Shown: piece after piece, positions 8,949 to 18,304 of the stretch
Numbering within the stretch: the first letter of the stretch is position 1
Layout of the letters: each line of letters opens with the position of its first letter
Assembly (NCBI GenBank): GCA_052085365.1
Contig: JBQDFP010000003.1
Location: 66,695-130,694 of the forward strand
Direction: 5' to 3'
DNA: 64,000 bases
From: Canibacter sp052085365
GTDB lineage: Bacteria > Actinomycetota > Actinomycetes > Actinomycetales > Microbacteriaceae
Translations under genes and position numbers: made by a program
The notes under the pieces: model-generated
The model's input: only the letters and a program-made list of their open reading frames with translations
Databases searched by the model: none
Told to the model about the DNA's origin: nothing

Positions 8949-9755
8949 ATGACTTCTTCTACCGCTGATCTGGCACAGTCCGCCGCCCGCGCCCTGCTCG
9001 AACAGGCAGGCATTGACCGTATCGACATCGCGTTAACCCTGGGCAGCGGGTGGGGCCGCGCAGCCGAAGCCGTTGGCGAACTGGTGGCAGAAATCCCCGC
9101 CGATAGTATTCCCGGCTTTCAATCCTCGGGCGTGATCGGCCATTCCGGGACCCTCTCCGTGTTCCGCCTCGACGACGGACGCCTGGTGCTCGTCATCGGC
9201 GCACGCACGCACCTCTACGAAGGCCGCGGCATTGACGCAGTCGCTCACGGAGTGCGCACAGCAGCTGCTGCGGGCGCAAAAATTGTGGTGCTCACGAACG
9301 GTGCCGGCGGTATTAACTCCGCCTACGAAGTTGGCGAAGCGGTGCTGATCAGTGACCACATTAACCTCACCGCGGCTTCCCCGCTGGTAGGCCCAAACTT
9401 TGTTGACCTCACCGACCTGTATTCGGCAGATTTGCGCGAGCTCGCACGTGAAGTCGAGCCCAGTCTGCGTGATGGCGTGTATGCGCAGGTCACCGGGCCG
9501 CACTTTGAAACCCCGGCAGAAATTCAGTATTTCAAAATGATAGGCGCCGACGCGGTCGGCATGTCGACCGCGCTTGAAGCGATCGCCGCACGTGAAGCCG
9601 GCCTGAAAGTGCTCGGCTTCACGCTGATCACGAACCTCGCCGCAGGAATTTCACCCGAGCCACTCGATCATGAAGAAGTGATTGCGGCAGGTAAAGCCGC
9701 CGAGGCTCGGTTGGGTGACCTGCTCGGCGGCGTCGTCGCGAGGCTGCCGCGCTAA
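8949..9755 (+). CDS. deoD: Purine nucleoside phosphorylase, type II
   Basis: This enzyme cleaves purine (deoxy)nucleosides with phosphate to give base and (deoxy)ribose-1-phosphate. The 268-residue length fits the trimeric PNP class. Diagnostic segments are GSGWG and GHSG (phosphate loop), RTHLYEG, NGAGGI, GPHFETPAE (base-binding Glu), GADAVGMST and the purine-contact ITNLAAG. It ends against the convergent GNAT gene with a 4-bp overlap. The phosphohexomutase at 11733 is the usual actinobacterial neighbour and may process the sugar phosphate (inference). Symbol deoD follows mycobacterial naming (Rv3307); punA is also used for this class. Confidence 0.93.
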   Translation: MTSSTADLAQSAARALLEQAGIDRIDIALTLGSGWGRAAEAVGELVAEIPADSIPGFQSSGVIGHSGTLSVFRLDDGRLVLVIGARTHLYEGRGIDAVAHGVRTAAAAGAKIVVLTNGAGGINSAYEVGEAVLISDHINLTAASPLVGPNFVDLTDLYSADLRELAREVEPSLRDGVYAQVTGPHFETPAEIQYFKMIGADAVGMSTALEAIAAREAGLKVLGFTLITNLAAGISPEPLDHEEVIAAGKAAEARLGDLLGGVVARLPR

Positions 9756-10237
9756 AGCGAACGGCTCAGCACATAGTCTTGACAGGTCGTGCCACCGACT
9801 TGGAACGTGCGAGTGCCGCTACGCTCAAACCCGTGCTTTTCATAAAACCGGAGGGCTCGTAAGTTCTCTTGGTTTGTGCCGAGTGTCATAACGGTCACGC
9901 CAGAGCTTCGAGCGCGGTCAATGATTTCGTTCAAGAGCGCTGCCGAGATACCTGACCCGTGGTGCCCCTGACGCACGTAGCATTTTGACAGCAGGGCTTG
10001 TGCGTCGCTGAGGTGTGCGAGTGCATAGCCGACCAGTTGATCGTCTTGTTCAACGACGAGCACGATTGAGTGTGGATCATTCACCCACGAGGTCACATTC
10101 TCGAGCGTGAAAAACTCACGCACGGCGAGCGCAATGTCTGCGTCGGTGAGCTCTGGCGGGCACGCAAGCGGGAATGTTGTTGCGGCGAGTTCAGCAAGCC
10201 CGGCAATATCGTCGAGTGTGGCGGTGCGGGGCTGCAT
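9752..10237 (-). CDS. GNAT family N-acetyltransferase
   Basis: This 161-residue single-domain acetyltransferase uses acetyl-CoA to acylate an unknown small substrate or protein. The GNAT core is visible as the beta4 segment (LSKCYVRQGHHGSGIS), whose R-x-x-H-x-x-G-x-G loop binds the pyrophosphate of CoA. A later motif B region follows (NLRALRFYEKHGF). The gene is downstream of the FAD oxidoreductase with a TAATG stop-start overlap at 10235-10239, so the two are translationally coupled. An amine- or polyamine-related substrate would fit that neighbour, but this is only a guess. Confidence 0.85.
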   Translation of the reverse strand: MQPRTATLDDIAGLAELAATTFPLACPPELTDADIALAVREFFTLENVTSWVNDPHSIVLVVEQDDQLVGYALAHLSDAQALLSKCYVRQGHHGSGISAALLNEIIDRARSSGVTVMTLGTNQENLRALRFYEKHGFERSGTRTFQVGGTTCQDYVLSRSL

Positions 10238-11604
10238 TATCGACCGGTGACAATGTCGGCGATGCGCGCGATCGGGCTCGTACGTTTGCGTCCCTTAAAT
10301 TCACTATCGTCGGCCACACCGTATGCAGCGTAGAGCCCTGTCGTTGCCAGCCATCGCAGGGGTTCTGGTTCCCATTTGCGCACCGTGTGGTTCACCCACG
10401 GCAGCCCCGTGATTTCGGTTTGGTTGCCGAGAATCAGGTCAGTGAGGGTACGTCCGGCAAGGTTCGTCGTGGTGACCCCGGTGCCGACATAGCCGCCCGC
10501 CCAGGCAAGCCCGGTTTCCCGGTTCAGGCCGACCGTTGCAGCCCAATCGCGTGGCACCCCGAGCACACCCGACCACAGGTGATCAATTTCAGCGTCTGCC
10601 GTGACCGGGAAGAAACGCCGCATCAAATTGCCCAGCGTTTTCGCGGTGATCTCTTGAGTCGTGCCGTCATTGTCGGTTTGTGACCCGTACCGGTACGGCA
10701 CGCCGCGACCACCGAACGCTATTCGGTCGTCGGCAGTGCGCTGCGCATACATATAGACGTGTGCGAAGTCACCGAGCACTTCACCGCGGCTCCAGTTCAG
10801 TTCGTCCCACACGTCCTGACCGAGCGGTTCGGTCGCGATCAGCGAGGAATTCATCGGCAACCATAGGCGTTTCAAACCCTTCAGATTTGCGGTGAAGCCT
10901 TCGGTTGCACGCACCACGAAATCTGCTGACACCGTGCCGTGTGTGGTGCGTATTTTATGTGGCGTGATTTCGACGGCTCGCGTGCGTTCGTAGAGTTCAA
11001 CTCCGAGCCCCTCGACCACGTCGGCAAGCCCTGAGGCAAGTTTCGCGGGCTGAATACGGGCAGCGTGTGGATGCCACACTGCCGCGCGGGTGCCTGCGAC
11101 ACGAATCTGTTCAACTGCGGCATCCGCGTCGAACAGGTCGAGATCGGTGTAACGAAAGCCGTGTTCTGATTCAGCGAATGCGCGCAGGCGTTTTTCTTGC
11201 GCAGGAGTATAGGCGACAGTAAATTCGCCACCTTTTTTGATATCGGCGTTAATGCTGTGTGTTTCGGTGACGCGAATCACTTCGTCAACGGTTTCGTTCA
11301 TCGCACGTTGAAAACGTTCTGCCGCGTCTTTGCCATGTGAGGCAACGTATTGTTCACGTCCGCCAGTGACCGCATTCGTGAGCCAGCCGCCGTTTCGGCC
11401 AGAAGCACCATACCCGGCAAACTTTTGCTCAATGATCGCAATACGCAGGCTGGGCTTTGCCTGCTTCAAATAGTAGGCGGTCCACAGACCCGTGTAGCCC
11501 GCACCAACAATCGCGACATCAACGGTCATGTTTCCCGGCAGTTCTGGCCGCCGTTTCGGCTCACCAACTTCGTGCCACCAGTGCGAAACATGACCATTCA
11601 ACAT
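10237..11604 (-). CDS. FAD-dependent amine oxidoreductase, DAO/PuuB-like
   Basis: This 455-residue flavoenzyme belongs to the D-amino-acid oxidase fold (DAO family), closest in style to gamma-glutamylputrescine oxidoreductases. The FAD motif VDVAIVGAGYTGLWTAYYL starts near residue 27, and the ASGRNGGW segment is typical of PuuB-like enzymes. A C-terminal FAD contact reads AGGYVGTGVTTTNLAGR. I prefer ATG 11604 because AAAGGAG lies 9 nt upstream; the in-frame ATG at 11625 has no such site. It overlaps the GNAT gene. Substrate is unproved: a secondary amine or amino acid conjugate is likely from the family. Confidence 0.82.
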   Translation of the reverse strand: MLNGHVSHWWHEVGEPKRRPELPGNMTVDVAIVGAGYTGLWTAYYLKQAKPSLRIAIIEQKFAGYGASGRNGGWLTNAVTGGREQYVASHGKDAAERFQRAMNETVDEVIRVTETHSINADIKKGGEFTVAYTPAQEKRLRAFAESEHGFRYTDLDLFDADAAVEQIRVAGTRAAVWHPHAARIQPAKLASGLADVVEGLGVELYERTRAVEITPHKIRTTHGTVSADFVVRATEGFTANLKGLKRLWLPMNSSLIATEPLGQDVWDELNWSRGEVLGDFAHVYMYAQRTADDRIAFGGRGVPYRYGSQTDNDGTTQEITAKTLGNLMRRFFPVTADAEIDHLWSGVLGVPRDWAATVGLNRETGLAWAGGYVGTGVTTTNLAGRTLTDLILGNQTEITGLPWVNHTVRKWEPEPLRWLATTGLYAAYGVADDSEFKGRKRTSPIARIADIVTGR

Positions 11605-11732
11605 GCGCGTGTACTCCTTTGACATTCGCTCGTAACGTCATCAGTTTAACGCTCTCTGCTGGATCAAAAATGGGCGATCCACACCTCTTCCAAGCGCTTA
11701 GTGCTAGCGTAAATTTTATCGAAGGAGGACTG

Positions 11733-13448
11733 ATGAGCAGCGCGGACTCACTTCAGCAAGAAGCCGTGGCGTGGATCGAACAGGATCCTGACCCAGAAAC
11801 TCGTGATGAACTCACCGACTTGGTTCGGCGAGCAAAGACTGATGAGGATGCCCTAGCCGAGCTCACTGACCGTTTCGCAGGCCAGCTGAAATTTGGCACC
11901 GCGGGTCTTCGTGCAGAGCTCGGCGCTGGCCCCAATCGCATGAATCGCGTGGTTGTGGCACACACCAGCCTAGGTTTTGCCTCGTTCCTGCTGGGGCGTG
12001 CAGGTCAGCAGGGGCGCGAACCACAGCCCAGTGTCGTGATCGGGTTCGATGCACGCAAAAACTCTGACGTGTTTGCACGCGACGCTGCCCAGATTTTTCA
12101 GGCGGCCGGTGTGCGGGCTGTGCTGCTGCCCGGCCCCGTGCCAACCCCGGTGACGGCGTTCGCGGTGCGGCACTATGGAGTGTCGGCTGGAGTCATGGTG
12201 ACGGCAAGCCATAACCCGCCGCGTGACAATGGTTACAAGGTGTATTTGGGTGACGCTGATGCCGGCTCGCAGATCATTCCACCCGTTGACGCAGAGATCG
12301 CTGAGGCCATCGCCGACGCCGCTTCAATTCCGTATGCTGAGATTGCCCGCTCACAAGCTTTCGCCCAGGCCGACCAAACCGTGGTGGCCGCATATATTGC
12401 CCAAACCGCGGCCCAGGTACGCAGCACCACAGGTAACAGTGCGGAAACGAAGAATGACCTGCGCATCGCGTATACGGCAATGCACGGGGTCGGGTCGCAG
12501 ATTGCACAACAGGTGTATGCGGCGGCAGGTTTGCCAGATGTGACGGTCGTTCCTGAACAGGATGTTCCCGATGGGGACTTTCCGACGGTTACCTTCCCCA
12601 ACCCGGAAGAACCAGGCGCACTCGATCTCGCATTCCGTACCGCAACTGGTATTGACGCTGAACTGGTGATCGCACACGACCCTGACGCAGATCGGCTCGC
12701 GGTTGCGCTACCGGGTGAGGCGGGGTACACCGCGCTGACGGGCAACCAGTTAGGGCTCGTGTTGGGCTGGCGTATGGCCGAGCGTGCACAATCTGAAGGC
12801 AAGACCGGAGCGCTCGCGTGCACGATCGTGTCATCACCGGCGGTGGGTGAAGTCGCGAAACATTTCGGGTTTGATTATCGAGAAACGCTGTCCGGATTCA
12901 AATGGGTGTCACGGGTGCCGGGCCTCATTTTTGGGTTCGAAGAAGCTCTCGGGTATCTCGTGCACCCCGACGTCGTGCACGACAAAGACGGTATTTCTGC
13001 GAGCGCTGAAATTATTGCACTCGCGTGCGAGCTCAAACACGAGGGAAAAACCCTGTGGGATTTGCTTGATGAGATCAGTGCCACGTGTGGATCCTTCGCC
13101 AGCGGTCAAGTGACAGTACGGCTCGAGAGTCGGCAACTGGTTGAAGAACTATCAGAGCGTTTGCGTCAACATCCTCCCGCGCAGTTGGGCGGGGTGCGCG
13201 TGACGACGGTCACTGATCTGCGCGAGCCCGGCAACGCTGAGGTTCCCGCGAACGTGTTGCGGTTCGATCTGGAGGACGGTTCTCGGCTCATGATCCGCCC
13301 AAGCGGCACCGAACCGAAACTGAAGCTGTATCTTGATTCGCATGCTTCCTCCGGAGGCGGAGCGACTGAACAGAAAGCTGCTGCAGAGGCGGCACTCGAA
13401 AGACTCACTCAGGCAACACACGCGTATTTGAGTGAGCACGGAGTCTAA
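11733..13448 (+). CDS. pmmB: Phospho-sugar mutase (phosphomannomutase/phosphoglucomutase family)
   Basis: This alpha-D-phosphohexomutase (571 aa) interconverts sugar 1- and 6-phosphates (or 1- and 5- for pentoses) through a phosphoserine. The four domains show in order: active-site loop TASHNPPRDNGYKVY, metal loop DPDADRLAVA, sugar-specificity loop GFEEALGYL and phosphate loop RPSGTEPKLKLYL. GAAGGAGGA lies just upstream of ATG 11733, so the longer ORF back to 11457 is antisense to the FAD oxidoreductase and not real. Its length and proximity to PNP match M. tuberculosis pmmB (Rv3308 beside deoD), and PNP-derived ribose-1-phosphate is a credible substrate. nnrD starts 3 nt after it. Confidence 0.9.
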   Translation: MSSADSLQQEAVAWIEQDPDPETRDELTDLVRRAKTDEDALAELTDRFAGQLKFGTAGLRAELGAGPNRMNRVVVAHTSLGFASFLLGRAGQQGREPQPSVVIGFDARKNSDVFARDAAQIFQAAGVRAVLLPGPVPTPVTAFAVRHYGVSAGVMVTASHNPPRDNGYKVYLGDADAGSQIIPPVDAEIAEAIADAASIPYAEIARSQAFAQADQTVVAAYIAQTAAQVRSTTGNSAETKNDLRIAYTAMHGVGSQIAQQVYAAAGLPDVTVVPEQDVPDGDFPTVTFPNPEEPGALDLAFRTATGIDAELVIAHDPDADRLAVALPGEAGYTALTGNQLGLVLGWRMAERAQSEGKTGALACTIVSSPAVGEVAKHFGFDYRETLSGFKWVSRVPGLIFGFEEALGYLVHPDVVHDKDGISASAEIIALACELKHEGKTLWDLLDEISATCGSFASGQVTVRLESRQLVEELSERLRQHPPAQLGGVRVTTVTDLREPGNAEVPANVLRFDLEDGSRLMIRPSGTEPKLKLYLDSHASSGGGATEQKAAAEAALERLTQATHAYLSEHGV

Positions 13449-13451
13449 TCG

Positions 13452-14369
13452 GTGGTCACTGACAGTTTTGTTCCACACCGGTTTCGTGTACACGATGCGA
13501 AACAGTGGATTCACACTCCCACTGCGGGGGACGACAAGTACCGACGCGGTGTTGTGGGGGTGCGCACCGGTTCAAACGAATACCCCGGTGCGGCGGTGTT
13601 GGGAGTGAGCGCCGCCTGGTTCGCGGGTGCCGGCATGGTGCGCTATCAGGCCATCACCAGCGGTGAAGATTCTGCGCACGGGCTCCCCACACCGGCTGCT
13701 GCAGTGCTTGCAGCTCGACCCGAAACGGTGTTTGGTGCGGGTCATTCTGACGCCTGGGTCATCGGTTCGGGCTCTGGGGAGCGCACCTTCACCGAAACCC
13801 AATCGCTCGAGCATCTTCTCGGTGAGCCGGCCCCGGTGGTGCTCGACGCGGGTGGGCTCGACCTGGCACGTGAGGCCACTGCTCCGCTCATTTTGACCCC
13901 GCACTGGGGAGAATTTCGCAAACTCTGGCAGCAGGCCGGGTTCTCGAAATGGCCGAGTGATGAAGACCCGAACCTTGCAACCCGCGGCACCGGCGCGCTC
14001 AGATTGGCCCACAAATATGACGCGGTCATTTTACTGAAGGGCTCAGAAACCGTGGTCGCGTCACCGACCGGTGAGCTGTGGGTGGTGGGTCCAAATTCAC
14101 CGTTCTTAGCGAGCGCTGGCACAGGTGACGTGCTGGCGGGTTTGCTTGGCTCACTGCTTGCGACCGCGGTGAAGCATCGCAGCAGCATCACTTCAGCCGA
14201 ATACGCTGAAATCGCTGCAACTGCGGCGCTCGTGCACTCGCGTGCAGCTGAAATCGCCAGCGGTGCTCAACACACGGATGGTATGGGCAGCTCGGCACCG
14301 CACACGATTACCGCATTGCAGGTGGCTGCAGCGATTCCGTACGCGCTCGCAGGGCTTAGCTCGCGGTAG
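13452..14369 (+). CDS. nnrD: ADP-dependent NAD(P)H-hydrate dehydratase
   Basis: This repair enzyme (305 aa) dehydrates damaged NAD(P)H hydrates back to NAD(P)H using ADP. It is the C-terminal half of YjeF-type proteins as a stand-alone gene, with no epimerase (NnrE) domain attached. The ribokinase-like core shows GVRTGSNEYPGAAVLG, GSGSGER, a catalytic region LTPHWGEFRKL, LKGSETVVASP and the signature SAGTGDVLAGLLGS with the conserved Asp. GTG 13452 is preceded by GGAG and lies 3 nt after the mutase stop, so it is in the same transcript. The 3' end overlaps the convergent DUF1684 gene by 14 bp. Confidence 0.9.
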   Translation: MVTDSFVPHRFRVHDAKQWIHTPTAGDDKYRRGVVGVRTGSNEYPGAAVLGVSAAWFAGAGMVRYQAITSGEDSAHGLPTPAAAVLAARPETVFGAGHSDAWVIGSGSGERTFTETQSLEHLLGEPAPVVLDAGGLDLAREATAPLILTPHWGEFRKLWQQAGFSKWPSDEDPNLATRGTGALRLAHKYDAVILLKGSETVVASPTGELWVVGPNSPFLASAGTGDVLAGLLGSLLATAVKHRSSITSAEYAEIAATAALVHSRAAEIASGAQHTDGMGSSAPHTITALQVAAAIPYALAGLSSR

Positions 14370-15219
14370 TCTCTTTCCACACGACTTTTTGTTCGCCCGC
14401 GCGGATTGCGGTTCGGATTCTATTTTCTGCTGGCGGAATCGGGCAGCTATAAAAATCACTGAACCCACAGGGCGGAATAATCGCATGGTTGAAATCCAGT
14501 TCAACAGCGGTTGATCCGTCTTCCGGCGGCGCGAACCGTAGAAACCGCCCGGGTGCGTACGACTCAGCACCGGTGGTGCCGTCAGCAAAAACAAGCACCA
14601 GGTATCCGCCATCGGCAAACGCGGTGAATTCGTATGATTCGCCATCGATCTGCGCGCGAACCACGCCCGGCACAGATTTCGTGTGGCCGGTGTCAGTCGA
14701 GCGTGAGAATTCCCACGGGATTTGCGCAGTCGATTCAAAACTATCGAGCTGTGCGCGAATGACAAGGTCCGGGTGGTACTCGTAGCGTGCAATGTCAGCA
14801 AAACTTCGCAGCTTGTCAGAGCCAGCGTCATAGATGCGCAACTCGTAGTCACTGCCGTCCAGACTGAACACATCGACGGTGCGCTGCCCAGCTTGCAGCA
14901 GCGGGTACCCCGACGCGCCCAAACGGTCAACAAATACATGATCGGTCACACTCAAAGACTCACCGTCCCTTGTGAGCAACCGCAGACCGTCACCCGTCGG
15001 CCGAACATGCACACCAGCTTCATCCTCGTCACGCCACACCTCGGCGGGAAGCCCACGGACTGTTTCGGCTGACGAACCCACGGGCTGAAAATCGACGAGT
15101 GCGAGATTTCCCACCCGCGAAGTCACATATTGACGGCGTTCGTCCGCCCACTTTAGCAAGGCTTCTCGACGGTTGTGCGCGACGGTATCTTGGTGTGTCT
15201 CATCGTGTGCTGCGGCCAT
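14356..15219 (-). CDS. DUF1684 domain protein
   Basis: This 287-residue cytosolic protein has unknown function. The DUF1684 hallmark is the C-terminal stretch DFNHAIIPPCGFSDFYSCPI followed by PPAENR, with conserved Asn, Cys and Pro residues. The N-terminal half includes a RxxK/W-rich segment (NRREALLKWADERRQ) also typical of the family. The ATG at 15219 has GGAG 5 nt upstream; the ORF extension to 15279 lacks support. It overlaps nnrD tail-to-tail and is divergent from the permease operon. No catalytic role can be derived from sequence alone. Confidence 0.85.
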   Translation of the reverse strand: MAAAHDETHQDTVAHNRREALLKWADERRQYVTSRVGNLALVDFQPVGSSAETVRGLPAEVWRDEDEAGVHVRPTGDGLRLLTRDGESLSVTDHVFVDRLGASGYPLLQAGQRTVDVFSLDGSDYELRIYDAGSDKLRSFADIARYEYHPDLVIRAQLDSFESTAQIPWEFSRSTDTGHTKSVPGVVRAQIDGESYEFTAFADGGYLVLVFADGTTGAESYAPGRFLRFAPPEDGSTAVELDFNHAIIPPCGFSDFYSCPIPPAENRIRTAIRAGEQKVVWKETTAS

Positions 15220-15296
15220 AATGCTCCATCCTATGCTGGGATTCCTCCTGCGCGGATCCACGCTGTCACAACCTGTCATCTATTAGCTAAATGAAT

Positions 15297-15323
15297 ACCA
15301 CCTATGAGAATATTGAAGGTGGT
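15297..15323. promoter_or_regulatory. Dyad upstream of the permease operon
   Basis: ACCACCT (15297-15303) and AGGTGGT (15317-15323) form an inverted repeat with 13 nt between, about 55 nt before the permease ATG. It could be an operator or a hairpin in the leader; the sequence does not decide. Confidence 0.45.
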
Positions 15324-15376
15324 CTGTAGTTCACCAGACACGACATCAGCACGATTTTTCGGGGGAATCTCACACC

Positions 15377-16714
15377 ATGACACAAGTCACCAGTCCAGAC
15401 GATCAGTTGTCGATCGGCAAAGACGACTATGCGCTTGTACGAGTTCCGCAGTCAGCACGGTACTCCTGGTACACCGTGGCAGTCCAACGATTCGGTCAAC
15501 TTTCTGCGCTGGGGAACTTCTTCCTCGCCGCGATGATCGGCATGGGTATGGGGTTCTGGAACGCCATTCTCGCGATCACAATCGGCTCAGTGCTGCTTGA
15601 AGCTGTCACAATCTTCCTCGGCATAGCTGGCATGCGTGAGGGCCTGTCGACATCGGTGCTTGCACGCTGGTCGGGTTTTGGTAAGAAAGGGTCCGCGCTC
15701 GTCGGGGTAGCCATGGCGGTGAGTCTCACCGGCTGGTTTGCAGTCCAAAACGAAGTGTTCGCAAACGGGCTCTTCTCTATCGTCCCGCAGGTCCCCGTCT
15801 GGGCGTGGTGCTTGGTCGGCGGTGCGCTGGTCACCCTGATCACCGCCCGAGGCTTCAACTTCATGAAGTGGGTCGCGTACATCACAGTGCCGGCCTTCTT
15901 AATCGTCACGGTGTATGCATTCTTCGCTGAGGTGTCGAAACACTCTCTCAGCGCTCTCGTGTCGTCGCCCCCACCGGGCACCCCAATCACACTCGCGGTC
16001 GGCACCACGATTGTGGCGGGTGGCTTCATTGTTGGTGCCATCTTCACTCCCGATATGGCGCGTTTTAACCGCAACCGTAAAGACGTGGTGCTGCAGACCG
16101 TTATTGGGGTCACGCTGGGTGAATACGTGGTTGGTGTCATTGGGGTATTGCTCGGTCACGCGGTCAAAGTGGCAACCGAAGACAGCGCTGGGCAAATCGT
16201 TGAAATCATTCAGTCATCTTCGGGCGTGCTTGGCGTGCTTGTGCTTGTCGCCTCGATTTTGAAAGTGAATGATTGGAACCTGTACCCATCATCACTCGGC
16301 ATTGTGAACGCAACACAGGTGTTCTTCGGTAAGCGTGTCAACCGCGCAACCGTCGCACTCGTCCTCGGTGTCGCGGGTTCAATCTTGTCGGCATTTGGAT
16401 TCGCGAACCAGTTTGAAGGGTTCCTCACCGAGCTCGGCATTCTCTTCCCACCGATCGCGTCAATTATTATCGCCGACTATTTCGTACTCAAGACCTGGCG
16501 CAAAGAGCTCGATAGTTCACGCGAACGCGGCGAGCTACCCGACTATGCGCCCAACTGGGTTCCAGCCGGATTGATCGCTTGGGCAGTAGGCTACGTCGTA
16601 GGCAAATTTGTCCTCTTTGGCGTGCCGAGCGTGAACGCGTTAATTATTTCTTTCCTGGTGTATCTCATACTCGGAAAACTTGGTCTTGCAGGCAAGAGCG
16701 CCGTTCGTAAATAA
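15377..16714 (+). CDS. NCS1-type nucleobase/cytosine permease
   Basis: This integral membrane symporter (445 aa, about 12 hydrophobic helices) belongs to the NCS1/CodB family, which imports cytosine, purines or hydantoins with H+ or Na+. Visible family features are the cytosolic N-terminus ending in QSARYSWYT, the helix 1 region RFGQLSALGNFFLAAMIGMG, the helix 3 region SLTGWFAVQNEVFANGL and the loop TPDMARFNRNRKD. It precedes the HyuA-like and DUF917 genes by 30 nt, so it is probably the uptake step for whatever that pair processes. A lactam, hydantoin or nucleobase derivative fits; the exact substrate is unknown. Confidence 0.88.
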   Translation: MTQVTSPDDQLSIGKDDYALVRVPQSARYSWYTVAVQRFGQLSALGNFFLAAMIGMGMGFWNAILAITIGSVLLEAVTIFLGIAGMREGLSTSVLARWSGFGKKGSALVGVAMAVSLTGWFAVQNEVFANGLFSIVPQVPVWAWCLVGGALVTLITARGFNFMKWVAYITVPAFLIVTVYAFFAEVSKHSLSALVSSPPPGTPITLAVGTTIVAGGFIVGAIFTPDMARFNRNRKDVVLQTVIGVTLGEYVVGVIGVLLGHAVKVATEDSAGQIVEIIQSSSGVLGVLVLVASILKVNDWNLYPSSLGIVNATQVFFGKRVNRATVALVLGVAGSILSAFGFANQFEGFLTELGILFPPIASIIIADYFVLKTWRKELDSSRERGELPDYAPNWVPAGLIAWAVGYVVGKFVLFGVPSVNALIISFLVYLILGKLGLAGKSAVRK

Positions 16715-16744
16715 CTGGAAGAAACCTCGAGAGGTGAACCACAT

Positions 16745-18304
16745 ATGCATATCGGTATCGATGTGGGAGGAACAAACACTGACGCGGCGCTCGTGAACGG
16801 TCGCACGCTCGTCACATCAGCAAAACGTCCCACTTCGGCAGACGTCACACAGGGTGTTCGGGCCGCGCTCGAAGCAGTTCTGACAGCGCTGCCTGCCGGT
16901 GAACGCATCGATCTGGTCGCGATTGGGACCACGCATTTCACGAACGCACTGGTGCAGGCACAAGGGCTCGCAAAAACTGCAGCGATTAGGTTAGGCCTGC
17001 CCGCAGGAGCCAGTGTCCCACCTTTAACGGGGTGGCCGAAACATCTCACTGACGCAATCGGTGGCCGCAGCTTTATGTGTCACGGCGGTTACGAGTTCGA
17101 CGGCCGTTCCCTGTCTGACTTCCAACCGGATGAAATAAAACGTGTCGCAGACGAACTTGCCGCCGACGGCACCGAAGCGGTTGCGATTACCTCGATTTTT
17201 TCGCCAATGAATGCCGATATTGAGTTACAAGCTGCAGAAATACTGCGCGAACAGCTCCCCCATCTGCGTCTGTCGCTGTCTCACAAGATCGGCCAGATCA
17301 GTCTGATCGAACGTGAAAATGCGACGATTATGAACGCTGCATTGTTGCCGGTCGCCGACCGAACCGTCGCAGCTATTGGTCAAGCATTACGCGATTCCGG
17401 CATCGATGCGCCATTCTTTCTGTCACAAAACGACGGCACCCTCATGGACCGGGATTTTGTGCGTGACTATCCCGTCGCAACTTTCGCAGCAGGTCCCACG
17501 AACTCGATGCGCGGCGCGGCACTCCTTTCGGGGCTCAGCGACTGTGTTGTTGTTGATATTGGTGGCACTACCGCAGATATCGGCGCCGTGGTCGACGGCT
17601 TCCCACGCCAGGCCACAACCTCAGTTGATATTGCCGGGGTGCGCACAAACTTCCGCATGCCTGACGTGGTCTCCACCGGTATCGGCGGCGGCAGCATAGT
17701 CACACGCGATACCGACGGTGCCATCACTGTTGGTCCCGAGAGTGTCGGCTACCGGCTCAGCACAGAAGGACGCATTTTTGGTGGATCCACTCTCACCGCA
17801 ACCGACGTCGCCGTCGCATCAGGTGCTGTGAGTATCGGAGATCAGCAACTCGTGGACGATCTCGACCCGGCATTCGTTCGCGAGGCGATCGAGTCGATCG
17901 CCTCGCGTATAGGTGCACTCGCCGACTCGATGCGCACCTCAAGTGACGAGGTACCGCTGGTGTTGGTCGGTGGCGGCAGCGTGTTGGTTCCCGGCGAGGT
18001 CCCCGGGTTCACGCACGTGGTGCGGCACGAAGATCACGGCGGTGTTGCAAACGCGATTGGTGCGGCAATTGCGCAGGTTGGCGGCCAGGTCGACCGCATG
18101 TTTGTGATTGATGATTCTTCACGCGAGGCTGCGCTCGACGAAGCAAAAAACGAAGCCCGGGACCAGGCGATCGCGGCGGGCGCTGACCCTGACACGATAG
18201 AGATCACGAACATCGATGAGATTCCGATCTCGTACCTTCCGGGTGGAGTCACCCGTATTCGAGTGAAAGCAGTCGGCGAATTACTGTTGGGAGGCGCGCA
18301 ATGA
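16745..18304 (+). CDS. Hydantoinase/oxoprolinase family protein (HyuA-like, short form)
   Basis: This ATPase-fold protein (519 aa) is related to the A subunit of hydantoinases and 5-oxoprolinases, which open cyclic amides using ATP. The N-terminal phosphate loop IGIDVGGTNTDAALV and a second motif VVVDIGGTTADIGAV give the actin/hexokinase-like fold. FAAGPTNSMRGAA and GIGGGSIV are further family signatures. The protein is shorter than typical HyuA (about 650-700 aa) and no HyuB follows; a DUF917 gene does, with an ATGA overlap (18301-18304). This HyuA-short plus DUF917 pairing recurs in bacteria, but its reaction is not settled. Confidence 0.85.
   Translation: MHIGIDVGGTNTDAALVNGRTLVTSAKRPTSADVTQGVRAALEAVLTALPAGERIDLVAIGTTHFTNALVQAQGLAKTAAIRLGLPAGASVPPLTGWPKHLTDAIGGRSFMCHGGYEFDGRSLSDFQPDEIKRVADELAADGTEAVAITSIFSPMNADIELQAAEILREQLPHLRLSLSHKIGQISLIERENATIMNAALLPVADRTVAAIGQALRDSGIDAPFFLSQNDGTLMDRDFVRDYPVATFAAGPTNSMRGAALLSGLSDCVVVDIGGTTADIGAVVDGFPRQATTSVDIAGVRTNFRMPDVVSTGIGGGSIVTRDTDGAITVGPESVGYRLSTEGRIFGGSTLTATDVAVASGAVSIGDQQLVDDLDPAFVREAIESIASRIGALADSMRTSSDEVPLVLVGGGSVLVPGEVPGFTHVVRHEDHGGVANAIGAAIAQVGGQVDRMFVIDDSSREAALDEAKNEARDQAIAAGADPDTIEITNIDEIPISYLPGGVTRIRVKAVGELLLGGAQ

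Noticed and set aside
11457..11732. N-terminal extension of the phosphomutase
   Set aside because: It is antisense to the FAD oxidoreductase; a strong ribosome site marks ATG 11733.
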